Origin: Brevibacterium picturae | GTDB lineage: Bacteria; Actinomycetota; Actinomycetes; Actinomycetales; Brevibacteriaceae | Reading direction: 5' to 3' | NCBI RefSeq assembly: GCF_030453725.1 | Contig: NZ_JAKDJU010000109.1 | Location: 1-10,160, forward strand | Length of the DNA stretch: 10,160 bases | Shown: positions 1-5,472 of the stretch, piece after piece | Layout of the letters: each line of letters opens with the position of its first letter | How positions within the stretch are numbered: position 1 is the stretch's first letter | Made by a program: the position numbers and the translations under genes | The notes under the pieces: model-generated | Told to the model about the DNA's origin: nothing | Seen by the model: only the letters and a program-made list of their open reading frames with translations | Database searches by the model: none

Positions 1-56
1 GTTGCCACGTTCGCCGGGCCGCCGTGGCGTTGCCACGTTCGCCGGACCCGTTGTGG
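1..56. repeat. Imperfect 28-bp tandem repeat abutting the CtaG stop codon
   Basis: Seen: the 17-mer GTTGCCACGTTCGCCGG occurs at 1-17 and 29-45, followed by more diverged 11-bp tails, giving two units of about 28 bp. The array runs off the left edge, so its true length is unknown. The second unit ends directly against the CtaG stop codon (TCA on the plus strand at 57-59). Within it, CGTGGC (23-28), GTT, GCCACG (32-37) makes a perfect 6-bp stem with a 3-nt loop, which could help end CtaG transcription, although there is no T-tract. Inference: an intergenic repeat of the same style as the arrays at 1153 and 3038. Confidence 0.55.
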
Positions 57-1055
57 TCACGCCCTGTGGCGTCGGTCGCGCTGATCCGCCTCGGCCAGCG
101 AAGCCAAATAGGCGTTGTAGTCCCGCAGCGTCGCATCGCCGTCCCTGGCAGCCTGACGGTCGAGCCGGCGACTGAGGCGCTCATCAGATCTCTGCCATTT
201 GAGCACCAGCACCCCGAGCATGATCAGCGTCGGGATCTCTGTGAATGCCCACGCGATGCCACCGCCGAGGAACTGGTCGTCCAATGGATCGATACCCCAC
301 ATCGGCATGTGGTAGAAGTCCGTGAGCAGGGTCGTCGACATCATCACGACAATGCCGAAGAACGCATGGAACGGCACGGTGGCCACGATCTCGAAGACCT
401 GCACAACGGTGGGATCGATGCGAACTTTCCGCTTGCTGCTGGTTCGCGGTGAGGGGTCGACTCCGAAGATGTTCCAGAAGTAGAGCATCCCGATGGCCAC
501 GAAGTGGATGAACATCAGGTTGTGTCCCCACATCGTCGACATCAGCCAATCGAAGGCAGGCGTGAAATACAGCCCGTACAAGCTCATCAGAAACAACAGG
601 GTGGTCACGACCGGGTTCGTCAGCACACGCATGACGGGACTATGGACGATCGCAAGGATCACCCGGCGCGCATTCCACCGACCTGACCCGGCCGGCAGGA
701 CACGCAGCATCAGCGTGATCGGTGCGCCCAGAACCAGCAGGATGGGGCTGAGCATCGACAGAATCATGTGTTGGATCATGTGCATGCTGAACAGCGCCAT
801 GCCATAGCCGTTCAACGCCGTGCCGTCGACGAGGATGACGGTGGCGATGCCCAGGGTCCACCAGATGAGCCGCGAGATCGGCCACCGCACTCCGCGGCGG
901 TGCAGCAGCCACACGCAGAAGAGATACAGCACCAGGCCGAAGGCCGCGACAATGACGATGATGGGGATCGGCTGCGGGTGCCAGTCGATGACTCGCAGGA
1001 ACGTCGGCGGGAGCGTCGGGTGCCACATCACTCCGCTCATCCCGTGCTCATGCAT
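57..1055 (-). CDS. Cytochrome c oxidase assembly protein, CtaG (caa3) family
   Basis: A 332-residue polytopic membrane protein. Seen: about seven hydrophobic segments (roughly residues 28-50, 62-80, 88-120, 142-165, 178-198, 218-242, 262-286) and a charged cytoplasmic C-terminal tail from 287. Family hallmarks are the His pair in HMIQHMIL (H92, H96), GHNLMFIH (H178, H184), PFHAFFG (H230), and the DDQFLGGGIAW...TEIP block near 259-275. Known: the caa3_CtaG family (distinct from the Cox11 proteins also called CtaG) is needed for haem-copper oxidase assembly in Bacillus, and its histidines suggest copper handling. The start is supported by GGGAGG 8 nt before the ATG. A perfect dyad lies 36 bp upstream of the start, suggesting operator control. 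Length is normal for the family. Gene function as an assembly or copper factor is good; the specific oxidase it serves is unknown. Confidence 0.9.
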   Translation of the reverse strand: MHEHGMSGVMWHPTLPPTFLRVIDWHPQPIPIIVIVAAFGLVLYLFCVWLLHRRGVRWPISRLIWWTLGIATVILVDGTALNGYGMALFSMHMIQHMILSMLSPILLVLGAPITLMLRVLPAGSGRWNARRVILAIVHSPVMRVLTNPVVTTLLFLMSLYGLYFTPAFDWLMSTMWGHNLMFIHFVAIGMLYFWNIFGVDPSPRTSSKRKVRIDPTVVQVFEIVATVPFHAFFGIVVMMSTTLLTDFYHMPMWGIDPLDDQFLGGGIAWAFTEIPTLIMLGVLVLKWQRSDERLSRRLDRQAARDGDATLRDYNAYLASLAEADQRDRRHRA

Positions 1056-1090
1056 GATCGCCGCCTCCCGCGTGACATCTTCAGGCCATG

Positions 1091-1111
1091 ACTTCTACGC
1101 GTCGTAGAAGT
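1091..1111. promoter_or_regulatory. Perfect 9-bp dyad upstream of CtaG, likely operator
   Basis: Seen: ACTTCTACG at 1091-1099, spacer CGT, and CGTAGAAGT at 1103-1111, an uninterrupted 9+3+9 inverted repeat in an otherwise non-coding stretch, 36 bp before the CtaG start codon. The core reads CTACG-N3-CGTAG. Known: BlaI/MecI/CopY-family repressors bind dyads with a TAC...GTA core, and in actinobacteria such regulators are often encoded near CtaG-type genes. Inference: operator for a BlaI/CopY-like repressor encoded elsewhere. No convincing -10/-35 pair could be assigned. It is unlikely to be a terminator, because it precedes rather than follows a gene on the minus strand and has no T-tract. Confidence 0.55.
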
Positions 1112-1152
1112 GCGTTGCGGTACCACCGTACGCCTGATGCGGCGGCACGTCA

Positions 1153-1268
1153 CCCGCTCAGGCCAGTGACGTGTCCGGCCTCGCAGCCCGCTCAGGCCAG
1201 TGACGTGTTCGGCCTCGCAGCCCGCTCAGGCCAGTGACGTGCCCGGCCTCGCAGCCCGCTCAGGCCAG
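1153..1268. repeat. 34-bp tandem repeat, 3.4 copies, spanning the acetyltransferase stop codon
   Basis: Seen: units start at 1153, 1187 and 1221 (34 bp each), with a 14-bp partial unit at 1255-1268. The plus-strand unit begins CCCGCTCAGGCCAGTGACGT and ends CGGCCTCGCAG; the copies differ only at two positions after GACGTG (TC, TT, CC). The partial unit contains the stop codon of the acetyltransferase gene (TCA at 1260-1262) and its last two codons, so a stop-codon trinucleotide recurs in phase at 1158, 1192, 1226 and 1260. GGCCT and AGGCC at unit junctions could pair as a 5-bp hairpin. The copies are contiguous with no unique spacers. Confidence 0.9.
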
Positions 1269-1829
1269 CGCGACGGTCAGCTGACTCGCGGTCAGAGCCC
1301 GGTCGGCGAAGACCAAGCGCATCGCCTCAGGATCGGGGTTGCCTGCGTCCGGGGCACGATGCCGCAGGCTCAGACCGACCTTCTCCGCCACTTTCTGTGA
1401 GGCCACATTGTGTTCGAGGAGGTAGGCGATGACCGGCAGCTCCGGCTTGAGCTCCTGGGCACGGGAGATGCCCAGACGCGAGACCTCGCTGGCATAGCCG
1501 CGTCCCTGGACCTCTGGCCTGAAGCGGTAGCCGAGGTTCCAATGCGCCTCGACCCGGTCCGGGCTCCATTCATCGGCCAAAGGCATGCGCCTCACACCGC
1601 AGCCGCAGGTTCCGAGCACCGGACCGCCTTCCGATTCGCGGACGATCCAGATCCCGAGACCATCGATCTCCCAATCGGCGATGCGGGTGAGCAGGAACGC
1701 CTCGGCTTCCTCCCGCTTCGCCATCCGACCGCTGGGAAAGTGCGTCCAGACACGGGGATCGCTGTAGATCTCGAATACCTCGTCCAGATCCTGAAGACCG
1801 GGCCGGTCGAGCACGAAGGGCTCAGTCAT
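1260..1829 (-). CDS. GNAT acetyltransferase, RimJ/RimL-like
   Basis: A 189-residue GNAT-fold protein that should transfer an acetyl group from acetyl-CoA to an amine; the substrate is unknown. Seen: acetyl-CoA motif A around residues 100-115 (GYRFRPEVQGRGYASE, with the Q/RxxGxA pyrophosphate loop) and the RimJ/RimL-type NVASQKVAEKVGL block at 141-153. The start was chosen at 1829 because ATG overlaps the TGA of the upstream PLP enzyme by one base (TGATG), a classic translational-coupling junction; there is no strong ribosome site of its own. The reading frame stays open upstream to 2006, but that stretch lies inside the PLP-enzyme gene and is a shadow. The last two codons and the stop lie in a 34-bp tandem repeat. 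Coupling implies equal expression with the PLP enzyme, but not that they share a substrate. Confidence 0.85.
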   Translation of the reverse strand: MTEPFVLDRPGLQDLDEVFEIYSDPRVWTHFPSGRMAKREEAEAFLLTRIADWEIDGLGIWIVRESEGGPVLGTCGCGVRRMPLADEWSPDRVEAHWNLGYRFRPEVQGRGYASEVSRLGISRAQELKPELPVIAYLLEHNVASQKVAEKVGLSLRHRAPDAGNPDPEAMRLVFADRALTASQLTVALA

Positions 1830-2986
1830 CAAGCGCCGTGGGCAGTGCGGAGTGCCGCGTCGAGGTCGTTCCACAGGTCGTCGGCGTGTTCGATGCCCAC
1901 GCTCAGACGCAGCAGACCATCGGGGACCGACTCCGGTTCCGAGGCATTGCGCCGACGGCGTTCGATGAGGGACTCCACTCCGCCCAGGGAAGTGGCCGGC
2001 GTCCACACCCGGACCGCCTCGGCGACGGCTGTGGCCTGTTGCGCGGTCTGGGTGCAGAAGGCGACGACCGCACCGAATCCCGACAGCTGCGCTGCCGCAC
2101 GCTCATGCCCGGGATCGCCGGGCAGGCCCGGGTAGCGGGTCTCGACGACGCTGGGGTGCGAACTCAGGCGTTCGGCGATGAGCGCGGCATTGGCCTGGGC
2201 TCGCTCCATGCGCACCGACAGCGTCCGCAGTCCCCGCAGCGCCAACCAGACTTCGAAGGGTCCGGCAATTGCTCCCCGCAGTGAGCGTTCGCTGTGAAGC
2301 CGCTTGTGCAGATCTTCGCTGCTGGTCACAGCTGCGCCGAGAACGACGTCCGAGTGTCCGGCGAGGTATTTGGTGACGGAGTGGACAACGACGTCGGCCC
2401 CCAGGTCGAGCGGTGTCTGCAGGAGCGGAGTGGCGAAGGTGTTGTCGACGACGGTCAGGATGCCGCGATCGCGCGCGGCGGAGATGAGTGCGGGTGTGTC
2501 CGCGACTTCGAGCATCGGGTTCGTCGGAGATTCGATCCACAGCATCGCCGAGGCGGCAGCAACGTCATCGAGTGCGTTGACGACGGCTGCGGTGTCGGCG
2601 ATGTCGACGGTGGTGAGGGTGAATCCGCTGCGTTCGGCGAGCTCTCCCGCGGACTCCAGTGATCCCTGGTAGCAGTGCCGGGGCATGATCAGAGTGCCAT
2701 CGCGAGGGACCAGGCTGAGGGCAGCGGCGATCGCGGCCAGTCCCGAACCGAAGACCAGTCCGGGCAGTTCGGCATGTTCGAGTTCAGCCAGTGCCTCTTC
2801 GAACGGAGTCCACGCCGGAGTCGAGAACCGACCGTAGACATAGTCGGAATGATCGATCTCGCCGCTGCCGACGAAGGTCGAGGACAGTTCGATGGGAGGG
2901 TTCACCGAGGCGCCGTCGCGGCGGTCCGGGCGGCCCGCATCGACGAGGACGGTTTCGGGAGCATAGGAGGGTTCTCGGGAGGTCAT
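1829..2986 (-). CDS. Cys/Met-metabolism PLP-dependent enzyme (cystathionine gamma-synthase/lyase type)
   Basis: A 385-residue fold-type I PLP enzyme of the trans-sulfuration family. Seen, numbering from the chosen start: YVYGRFSTP near 50 (phosphate-binding Tyr/Arg), the FGSGLAA loop near 80, the conserved Tyr in CYQGS near 105, the DNTFATP Asp that contacts the pyridine nitrogen, SVTKYLAGHSD with the Schiff-base lysine, and TSLGGVESL before the C-terminal LRLSVGIE block. All catalytic positions are intact. Known: the family includes cystathionine gamma-synthase, gamma- and beta-lyases and methionine gamma-lyase; these cannot be told apart here. The start at 2986 was preferred over an upstream ATG at 3037 because TATATT (2998-2993) lies exactly 6 nt before it, typical of a leaderless actinobacterial mRNA, and the extra 17 residues are basic and unlike the family. 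It is translationally coupled to the downstream acetyltransferase. Confidence 0.88.
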   Translation of the reverse strand: MTSREPSYAPETVLVDAGRPDRRDGASVNPPIELSSTFVGSGEIDHSDYVYGRFSTPAWTPFEEALAELEHAELPGLVFGSGLAAIAAALSLVPRDGTLIMPRHCYQGSLESAGELAERSGFTLTTVDIADTAAVVNALDDVAAASAMLWIESPTNPMLEVADTPALISAARDRGILTVVDNTFATPLLQTPLDLGADVVVHSVTKYLAGHSDVVLGAAVTSSEDLHKRLHSERSLRGAIAGPFEVWLALRGLRTLSVRMERAQANAALIAERLSSHPSVVETRYPGLPGDPGHERAAAQLSGFGAVVAFCTQTAQQATAVAEAVRVWTPATSLGGVESLIERRRRNASEPESVPDGLLRLSVGIEHADDLWNDLDAALRTAHGA

Positions 2987-3034
2987 CGTCCCAATATATG
3001 CCGTATGCCGACGACTCCGCATTGACGTCTCAAT
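2987..3034 (-). promoter_or_regulatory. Leaderless promoter of the PLP enzyme with an upstream dyad
   Basis: Seen on the minus strand: -10 hexamer TATATT at 2998-2993 (5 of 6 to TATAAT), then GGGACG, then the ATG at 2986, so transcription would begin at or beside the start codon. The -35 position (3021-3016, TGCGGA) is poor. Just upstream, ATTGA-N4-TCAAT at 3021-3034 is a 14-bp inverted repeat overlapping the -35 edge, where an activator or repressor could bind. The minus-strand core AGACGTCA resembles the enterobacterial met box, but MetJ is not expected in actinobacteria. The promoter is inference; the dyad is seen. Confidence 0.5.
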
Positions 3035-3037
3035 CAC

Positions 3038-3186
3038 ATCTCAGTCGTGCGCGTGCACCATGCCTCAGGCGTGCTCGCAGATCTCAGGCGTGCTCGCAGA
3101 TCTCAGTCGTGCGCGTGCACCATGCCTCAGGCGTGCTCGCAGATCTCAATCGTGCACGCAGATCTCAGTCGCGCACGCGCACCATG
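3038..3186. repeat. 62-bp composite tandem repeat, 2.4 copies, spanning the LysR stop codon
   Basis: Seen: units at 3038-3099 and 3100-3161, then a 25-bp partial unit at 3162-3186 that is the 3' end of the LysR gene itself. Each full unit is made of a 25-bp gene-like segment (starting ATCTCAGTCGTGCGCGTGCA), an 18-bp segment and a 19-bp segment that both end GTGCTCGCAG or a close variant. On the minus strand the 25-bp segment reads as an ATG, five codons and TGA (MVHAHD-stop), matching the gene's real end MVRVRD-stop; the array therefore looks like duplicated gene terminus. It fills the gap between the LysR gene and the PLP-enzyme promoter. There are no unique spacers. Confidence 0.9.
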
Positions 3187-4082
3187 TGCTCCAGCAGTGC
3201 TCTGGCCCCCGCTGAAAGTCGACGACCGGGCGACCACACTGCGTGCAGCTCGCGATCAAGGGAGACGCCGGCCTGAACCGGAAGCGGAACCAGGCGCCGA
3301 GCACTGAAGTCATCGCGCAGTGCCAGCTCCGAGAGAACGACCGGCGCGAGGCCGGTGGCCGCGGCGATCTTCAGAGCCGAATTCGACGCATACTCCCCCG
3401 CCACGCTCGCCCCACCCACCTGCGCAAGGGCAGCATCGAGGACCTCTCTCGTTCCCGATCCGACCTCCCTGACCAGCAGCGGAATGTCCGCCAACGCCTC
3501 GGCGCCGATCGGCGCGGTCCATGCGGTGGCGAAGTCGGGGGCGGCCGCTACCATGAGGCGATCATGTCCGACCACCTCGGCGGGAAGATCCTGCGGCAGA
3601 GACACGGACTCGATGAGACCGAGGTCGCAGCGCTGCTCACGTACGGCCGCGATGACTGCGGCCGAGTTCTCGACTGCCAGGCCGACATCGATGTCGGGAT
3701 GCGTGACGGTGAACGTCGTCAGATACCGGGGCAGCAGGTATTCGGCCACGGTCAGCGAGGCGGACACGCGCACGGTACCGGCCCGGGCATCCTGGATGGC
3801 GCGGGTTCCCGCGTTGAGATCGGCATAGGCGTCGAGGACCTTCGAGGCCCACTGCGCAACGGCGTGGCCTTCGGCGGTGAGCTCGGTTCCCCGCGGCGAG
3901 CGCCGCAGCAGCGGCACCTTGAGGTCCCGCTCGAGGTTGCGCAGGCTGCGTGAGGCGTTCGGCTGGGCCAGCCCCATCGCCTCGGCGGCCTGCCCGATGG
4001 ACTGAGCGCTCGCGCTCAGAGTCACCAGCAGCCCCAGAGCCGGAAGCTCGGGCCAGTCCTGCATTCTGCTGAGATCCCGCAT
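3165..4082 (-). CDS. LysR-type transcriptional regulator (YeiE-like), divergent from the exporter
   Basis: A 305-residue LTTR. Seen: N-terminal winged helix-turn-helix around residues 14-70 (SIGQAAEAMGLAQPNASRSL as the HTH), a linker helix to about 95, then an effector domain from about 102 (TVRVSASLTVAEYLLP) with the REVGSGTREV loop near 186-195, a form common in YeiE/CbbR-type regulators. Known: LysR genes divergent from yeiH-type exporters usually regulate them, and YeiE has been linked to sulfite response in enterobacteria. Start: ATG at 4082, with a second in-frame ATG at 4064 possible; neither has a good ribosome site, and 4082 may be leaderless. An LTTR box lies 13 bp upstream, suggesting autoregulation. 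Its last six codons seed the downstream 62-bp repeat. The effector is unproven; a sulfur compound is an inference from context. Confidence 0.9.
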   Translation of the reverse strand: MRDLSRMQDWPELPALGLLVTLSASAQSIGQAAEAMGLAQPNASRSLRNLERDLKVPLLRRSPRGTELTAEGHAVAQWASKVLDAYADLNAGTRAIQDARAGTVRVSASLTVAEYLLPRYLTTFTVTHPDIDVGLAVENSAAVIAAVREQRCDLGLIESVSLPQDLPAEVVGHDRLMVAAAPDFATAWTAPIGAEALADIPLLVREVGSGTREVLDAALAQVGGASVAGEYASNSALKIAAATGLAPVVLSELALRDDFSARRLVPLPVQAGVSLDRELHAVWSPGRRLSAGARALLEHMVRVRD

Positions 4083-4094
4083 ACATCAATGATG

Positions 4095-4113
4095 CCATAT
4101 CAAGCCGATATGG
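4095..4113. promoter_or_regulatory. LysR box between the regulator and the exporter
   Basis: Seen: CCATATC (4095-4101), AAGCC, GATATGG (4107-4113), a perfect 7-bp inverted repeat with 5-nt spacer. Its core ATATC-N5-GATAT fits the T-N11-A rule of LysR-type regulator sites. It lies in the 86-bp divergent intergenic region, 12 bp from the LysR start and 55 bp from the exporter start, the usual arrangement for autorepression plus activation of the divergent gene. Inference: recognition site of the adjacent LysR protein. Confidence 0.75.
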
Positions 4114-4168
4114 GTTGGTCCGTTATTGCCGTCTACCGGATTCCGGTGCCGATTGACAGACTGAACTC

Positions 4169-5290
4169 ATGAATAGAGTTCTCCGTCTGCTTCCCGGTTT
4201 GGGAGTCGCCGCGCTGGCCACCGCGATCGCCTGGCCCATCTCCTTGATGGCCCCCGTCCTGTCCCCTCTTCTCATCGCCATCGTCCTGGGAATCATCGTC
4301 GGAAACGTCCTCCCCGAGCTGCCGCAGACCTTCCGGCCCGGGCTCGACGTCGCGGCCAAGCCTCTCCTGCGTCTGGGCATCGTCGCCCTGGGTGCGCAGG
4401 TCGTCCTCGGCGACATCCTCGAGCTCGGCTGGCTGGTCCTCGTGCTCGCCGCCGTCGTCGTCGCCGTCGGCATCATCGCCGGCCTGCTGCTGGCCCGTCC
4501 GTTCCGCGTCGATTCGAGCCTTGCGCTGCTCATCGGCTGTGGGTTCGGCATCTGCGGGGCCGCAGCTGTCGCCGGGGTCGAGTCGACGCTGAAGGCGAAG
4601 AAGGAGGACGTGGCGGCGGCGATCGGCCTTGTGGTCCTCTTCGGCACCCTGATGATCGCTGTCATCCCCTCGTTGAGCATCGCCTTCGGGCTGGCCCCCG
4701 ACGCTGCCGGCATGTGGGGTGGAGCGTCCACGCACGAGGTTGCGCAGGTCGTCGCGATCGGCGGCATCATCGGTCCCGCAGCTCTCCAGGTCGCCGTCCT
4801 CGTCAAGCTCTCCCGCGTCATCATGCTCGCCCCGACCGTCGCCGTGCTCAGCATGGTGATGCGCCGCAACGAAAGCCGGGAGCGGGCATCGGTGACATCC
4901 CCCGCCGAGGCGGCCCCGCAGTCTTCGTCGACCGCTCAGTCCTCGTCGTCTGCTCAGTCCTCGTCGCCCCCGCAGTCCACGTCAGGTTCCCAGGCCTCGC
5001 CTCCGCCGTCCGCCCCGGCGGCGGGAAGACGTCCTCCCATCGTTCCGCTCTTCGTGCTCGGATTCCTCCTCATGGCGGGCCTGCGCACCTTCGGACTGCT
5101 GCCTGACGTCGCGGTCTCCGGCCTGGGCTGGCTCCAGACCGTGTGCCTGGCCATGGCGATGTTCGCCCTCGGTCGCGGGGTGCAATGGCGTTCGCTGAAG
5201 AGCCTCGGCGCGGGGCCCATCGGTCTGGCAGCCACGACGACTCTCATCGTTGCCGTGATCGCACTGGGCGGCGCCCTCCTCCTGACCTGA
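4169..5290 (+). CDS. YeiH-family putative sulfate exporter (UPF0324)
   Basis: A 373-residue integral membrane protein with about ten hydrophobic segments. Seen: LPGL at the N terminus, LAIVLGIIVGN-type second helix, LRLGIVALGAQ (68-76), CGFGICGAAAVAG (124-136), GGASTHEVAQVVAIGG (184-199) and KLSRVIMLAP (213-222), all hallmarks of the Cons_hypoth698/YeiH family. Known: members are annotated as putative sulfate exporters, on thin experimental evidence. Odd: residues 237-288 form a hydrophilic Ser/Gln/Pro-rich linker between helices, encoded by imperfect CAGTCCTCGTC-type repeats at about 4877-5032, longer than usual. The start at 4169 has no clear ribosome site, and a perfect TTGACA lies 10 nt before it, so a downstream start is possible; the conserved LPGL favours 4169. 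Likely controlled by the divergent LysR gene. The stop lies in a short 3' duplication. Confidence 0.9.
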   Translation: MNRVLRLLPGLGVAALATAIAWPISLMAPVLSPLLIAIVLGIIVGNVLPELPQTFRPGLDVAAKPLLRLGIVALGAQVVLGDILELGWLVLVLAAVVVAVGIIAGLLLARPFRVDSSLALLIGCGFGICGAAAVAGVESTLKAKKEDVAAAIGLVVLFGTLMIAVIPSLSIAFGLAPDAAGMWGGASTHEVAQVVAIGGIIGPAALQVAVLVKLSRVIMLAPTVAVLSMVMRRNESRERASVTSPAEAAPQSSSTAQSSSSAQSSSPPQSTSGSQASPPPSAPAAGRRPPIVPLFVLGFLLMAGLRTFGLLPDVAVSGLGWLQTVCLAMAMFALGRGVQWRSLKSLGAGPIGLAATTTLIVAVIALGGALLLT

Positions 5291-5330
5291 GCACTGAGCT
5301 CTCCACCTGACCTGAATGCTGAGATCAGGT
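5281..5330. repeat. 25-bp duplication spanning the exporter stop codon
   Basis: Seen: units 5281-5305 and 5306-5330 both begin CCTGACCTGA and both carry CTGAG 3 nt later; the rest has diverged (17 of 25 positions match). The exporter's TGA stop (5288-5290) lies in the first unit and its copy in the second. This is the weakest of the stop-codon-spanning duplications in the window, since low-complexity CCTGA runs can arise by chance. Confidence 0.45.
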
Positions 5331-5331
5331 G
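5304..5331 (+). terminator. Possible terminator hairpin after the exporter
   Basis: Seen: CACCTGA (5304-5310) and TCAGGTG (5325-5331) form a perfect 7-bp stem with a 14-nt loop; because of the duplication, ACCTGA (5310-5315) can pair instead with TCAGGT (5325-5330), leaving a 9-nt loop. No T-run follows, which is common for actinobacterial terminators. It begins 13 nt after the exporter stop. Confidence 0.4.
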
Positions 5332-5365
5332 TCGCGCAGACGAGGATCTCGCTACGATGATCGGC
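5330..5365 (+). promoter_or_regulatory. Candidate promoter for the FAD oxidoreductase
   Basis: Seen: -10-like TACGAT at 5353-5358 (TAnnnT, four of six to consensus), with a weak -35 at about 5330-5335. A small dyad, CGAG-GAT-CTCG (5341-5351), sits in the spacer. Predicted start of transcription is near 5365, giving a leader of roughly 108 nt before the ATG at 5473. Inference only. Confidence 0.4.
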
Positions 5366-5374
5366 ACAGTCGAA

Positions 5375-5444
5375 GCCGGCCGCGGTCGGCAGGTCGTGCC
5401 TCACCGCGGTCGAGGCTACGACCCCGACCGTGGGCGACAGGTCG
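5375..5444 (+). promoter_or_regulatory. Structured 5' leader with three consecutive hairpins
   Basis: Seen: hairpin 1 is GCCGGC (5375-5380), loop CGCG, GTCGGC (5385-5390). Hairpin 2 is GGTCGT+GCCTC (5392-5402), a 9-nt loop, GAGGC, one bulged T, then ACGACC (ending 5423), 11 pairs in all. Hairpin 3 is CGACC (5425-5429), a 10-nt loop, GGTCG (5440-5444). The tip of hairpin 1 and the loop of hairpin 2 both contain CCGCGG, a self-complementary hexamer that could form a loop-loop contact. It lies between the candidate promoter and the ribosome site of the FAD oxidoreductase. It does not match the conserved cores of the glycine, SAM, cobalamin or TPP riboswitches that I can recall. Regulatory RNA function is an inference. 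Confidence 0.45.
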
Positions 5445-5472
5445 AATCAGTAGGCAGGCGAAAGGTCCAGCA

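Noticed and set aside
1081..1092. TCAGGCCATGAC before CtaG as a stray copy of the 34-bp repeat
   Set aside because: It matches TCAGGCCAGTGAC with one base missing, but nothing around it continues the unit, so chance is as good an explanation.
1153..1268. A possible CRISPR array
   Set aside because: The units are contiguous 34-mers with no unique spacers, and no cas gene is present. The same holds for the 62-bp array at 3038-3186.
1830..2006. N-terminal extension of the RimJ/RimL-like acetyltransferase
   Set aside because: It lies inside the PLP-enzyme gene in another frame; the TGATG junction defines the start.
3021..3034. MetJ met box (AGACGTCA) before the Cys/Met PLP enzyme
   Set aside because: MetJ is a gammaproteobacterial repressor that binds tandem boxes; only one near-match exists here, and the organism looks actinobacterial. 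Kept only as an unspecified dyad.
4123..4869. Long open frame on the minus strand opposite the exporter
   Set aside because: It is low-complexity (Ala/Thr/Arg/Pro-rich) and antisense to a clear YeiH-family gene; long antisense frames are expected at high G+C. The same applies to minus-strand frames at 6987-7649 and 7583-8500 opposite the carrier.
5329..5472. N-terminal extension of the FAD oxidoreductase to 5329
   Set aside because: The extension is Arg/Ser-rich, passes through the hairpin leader, and the Rossmann motif follows directly from the ATG at 5473, which has a ribosome site.
5365..5472. A glycine riboswitch upstream of the DAO-family enzyme
   Set aside because: Tempting from the enzyme type, but the conserved glycine aptamer core elements are not visible. 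SAM, cobalamin and TPP core motifs were not found either.
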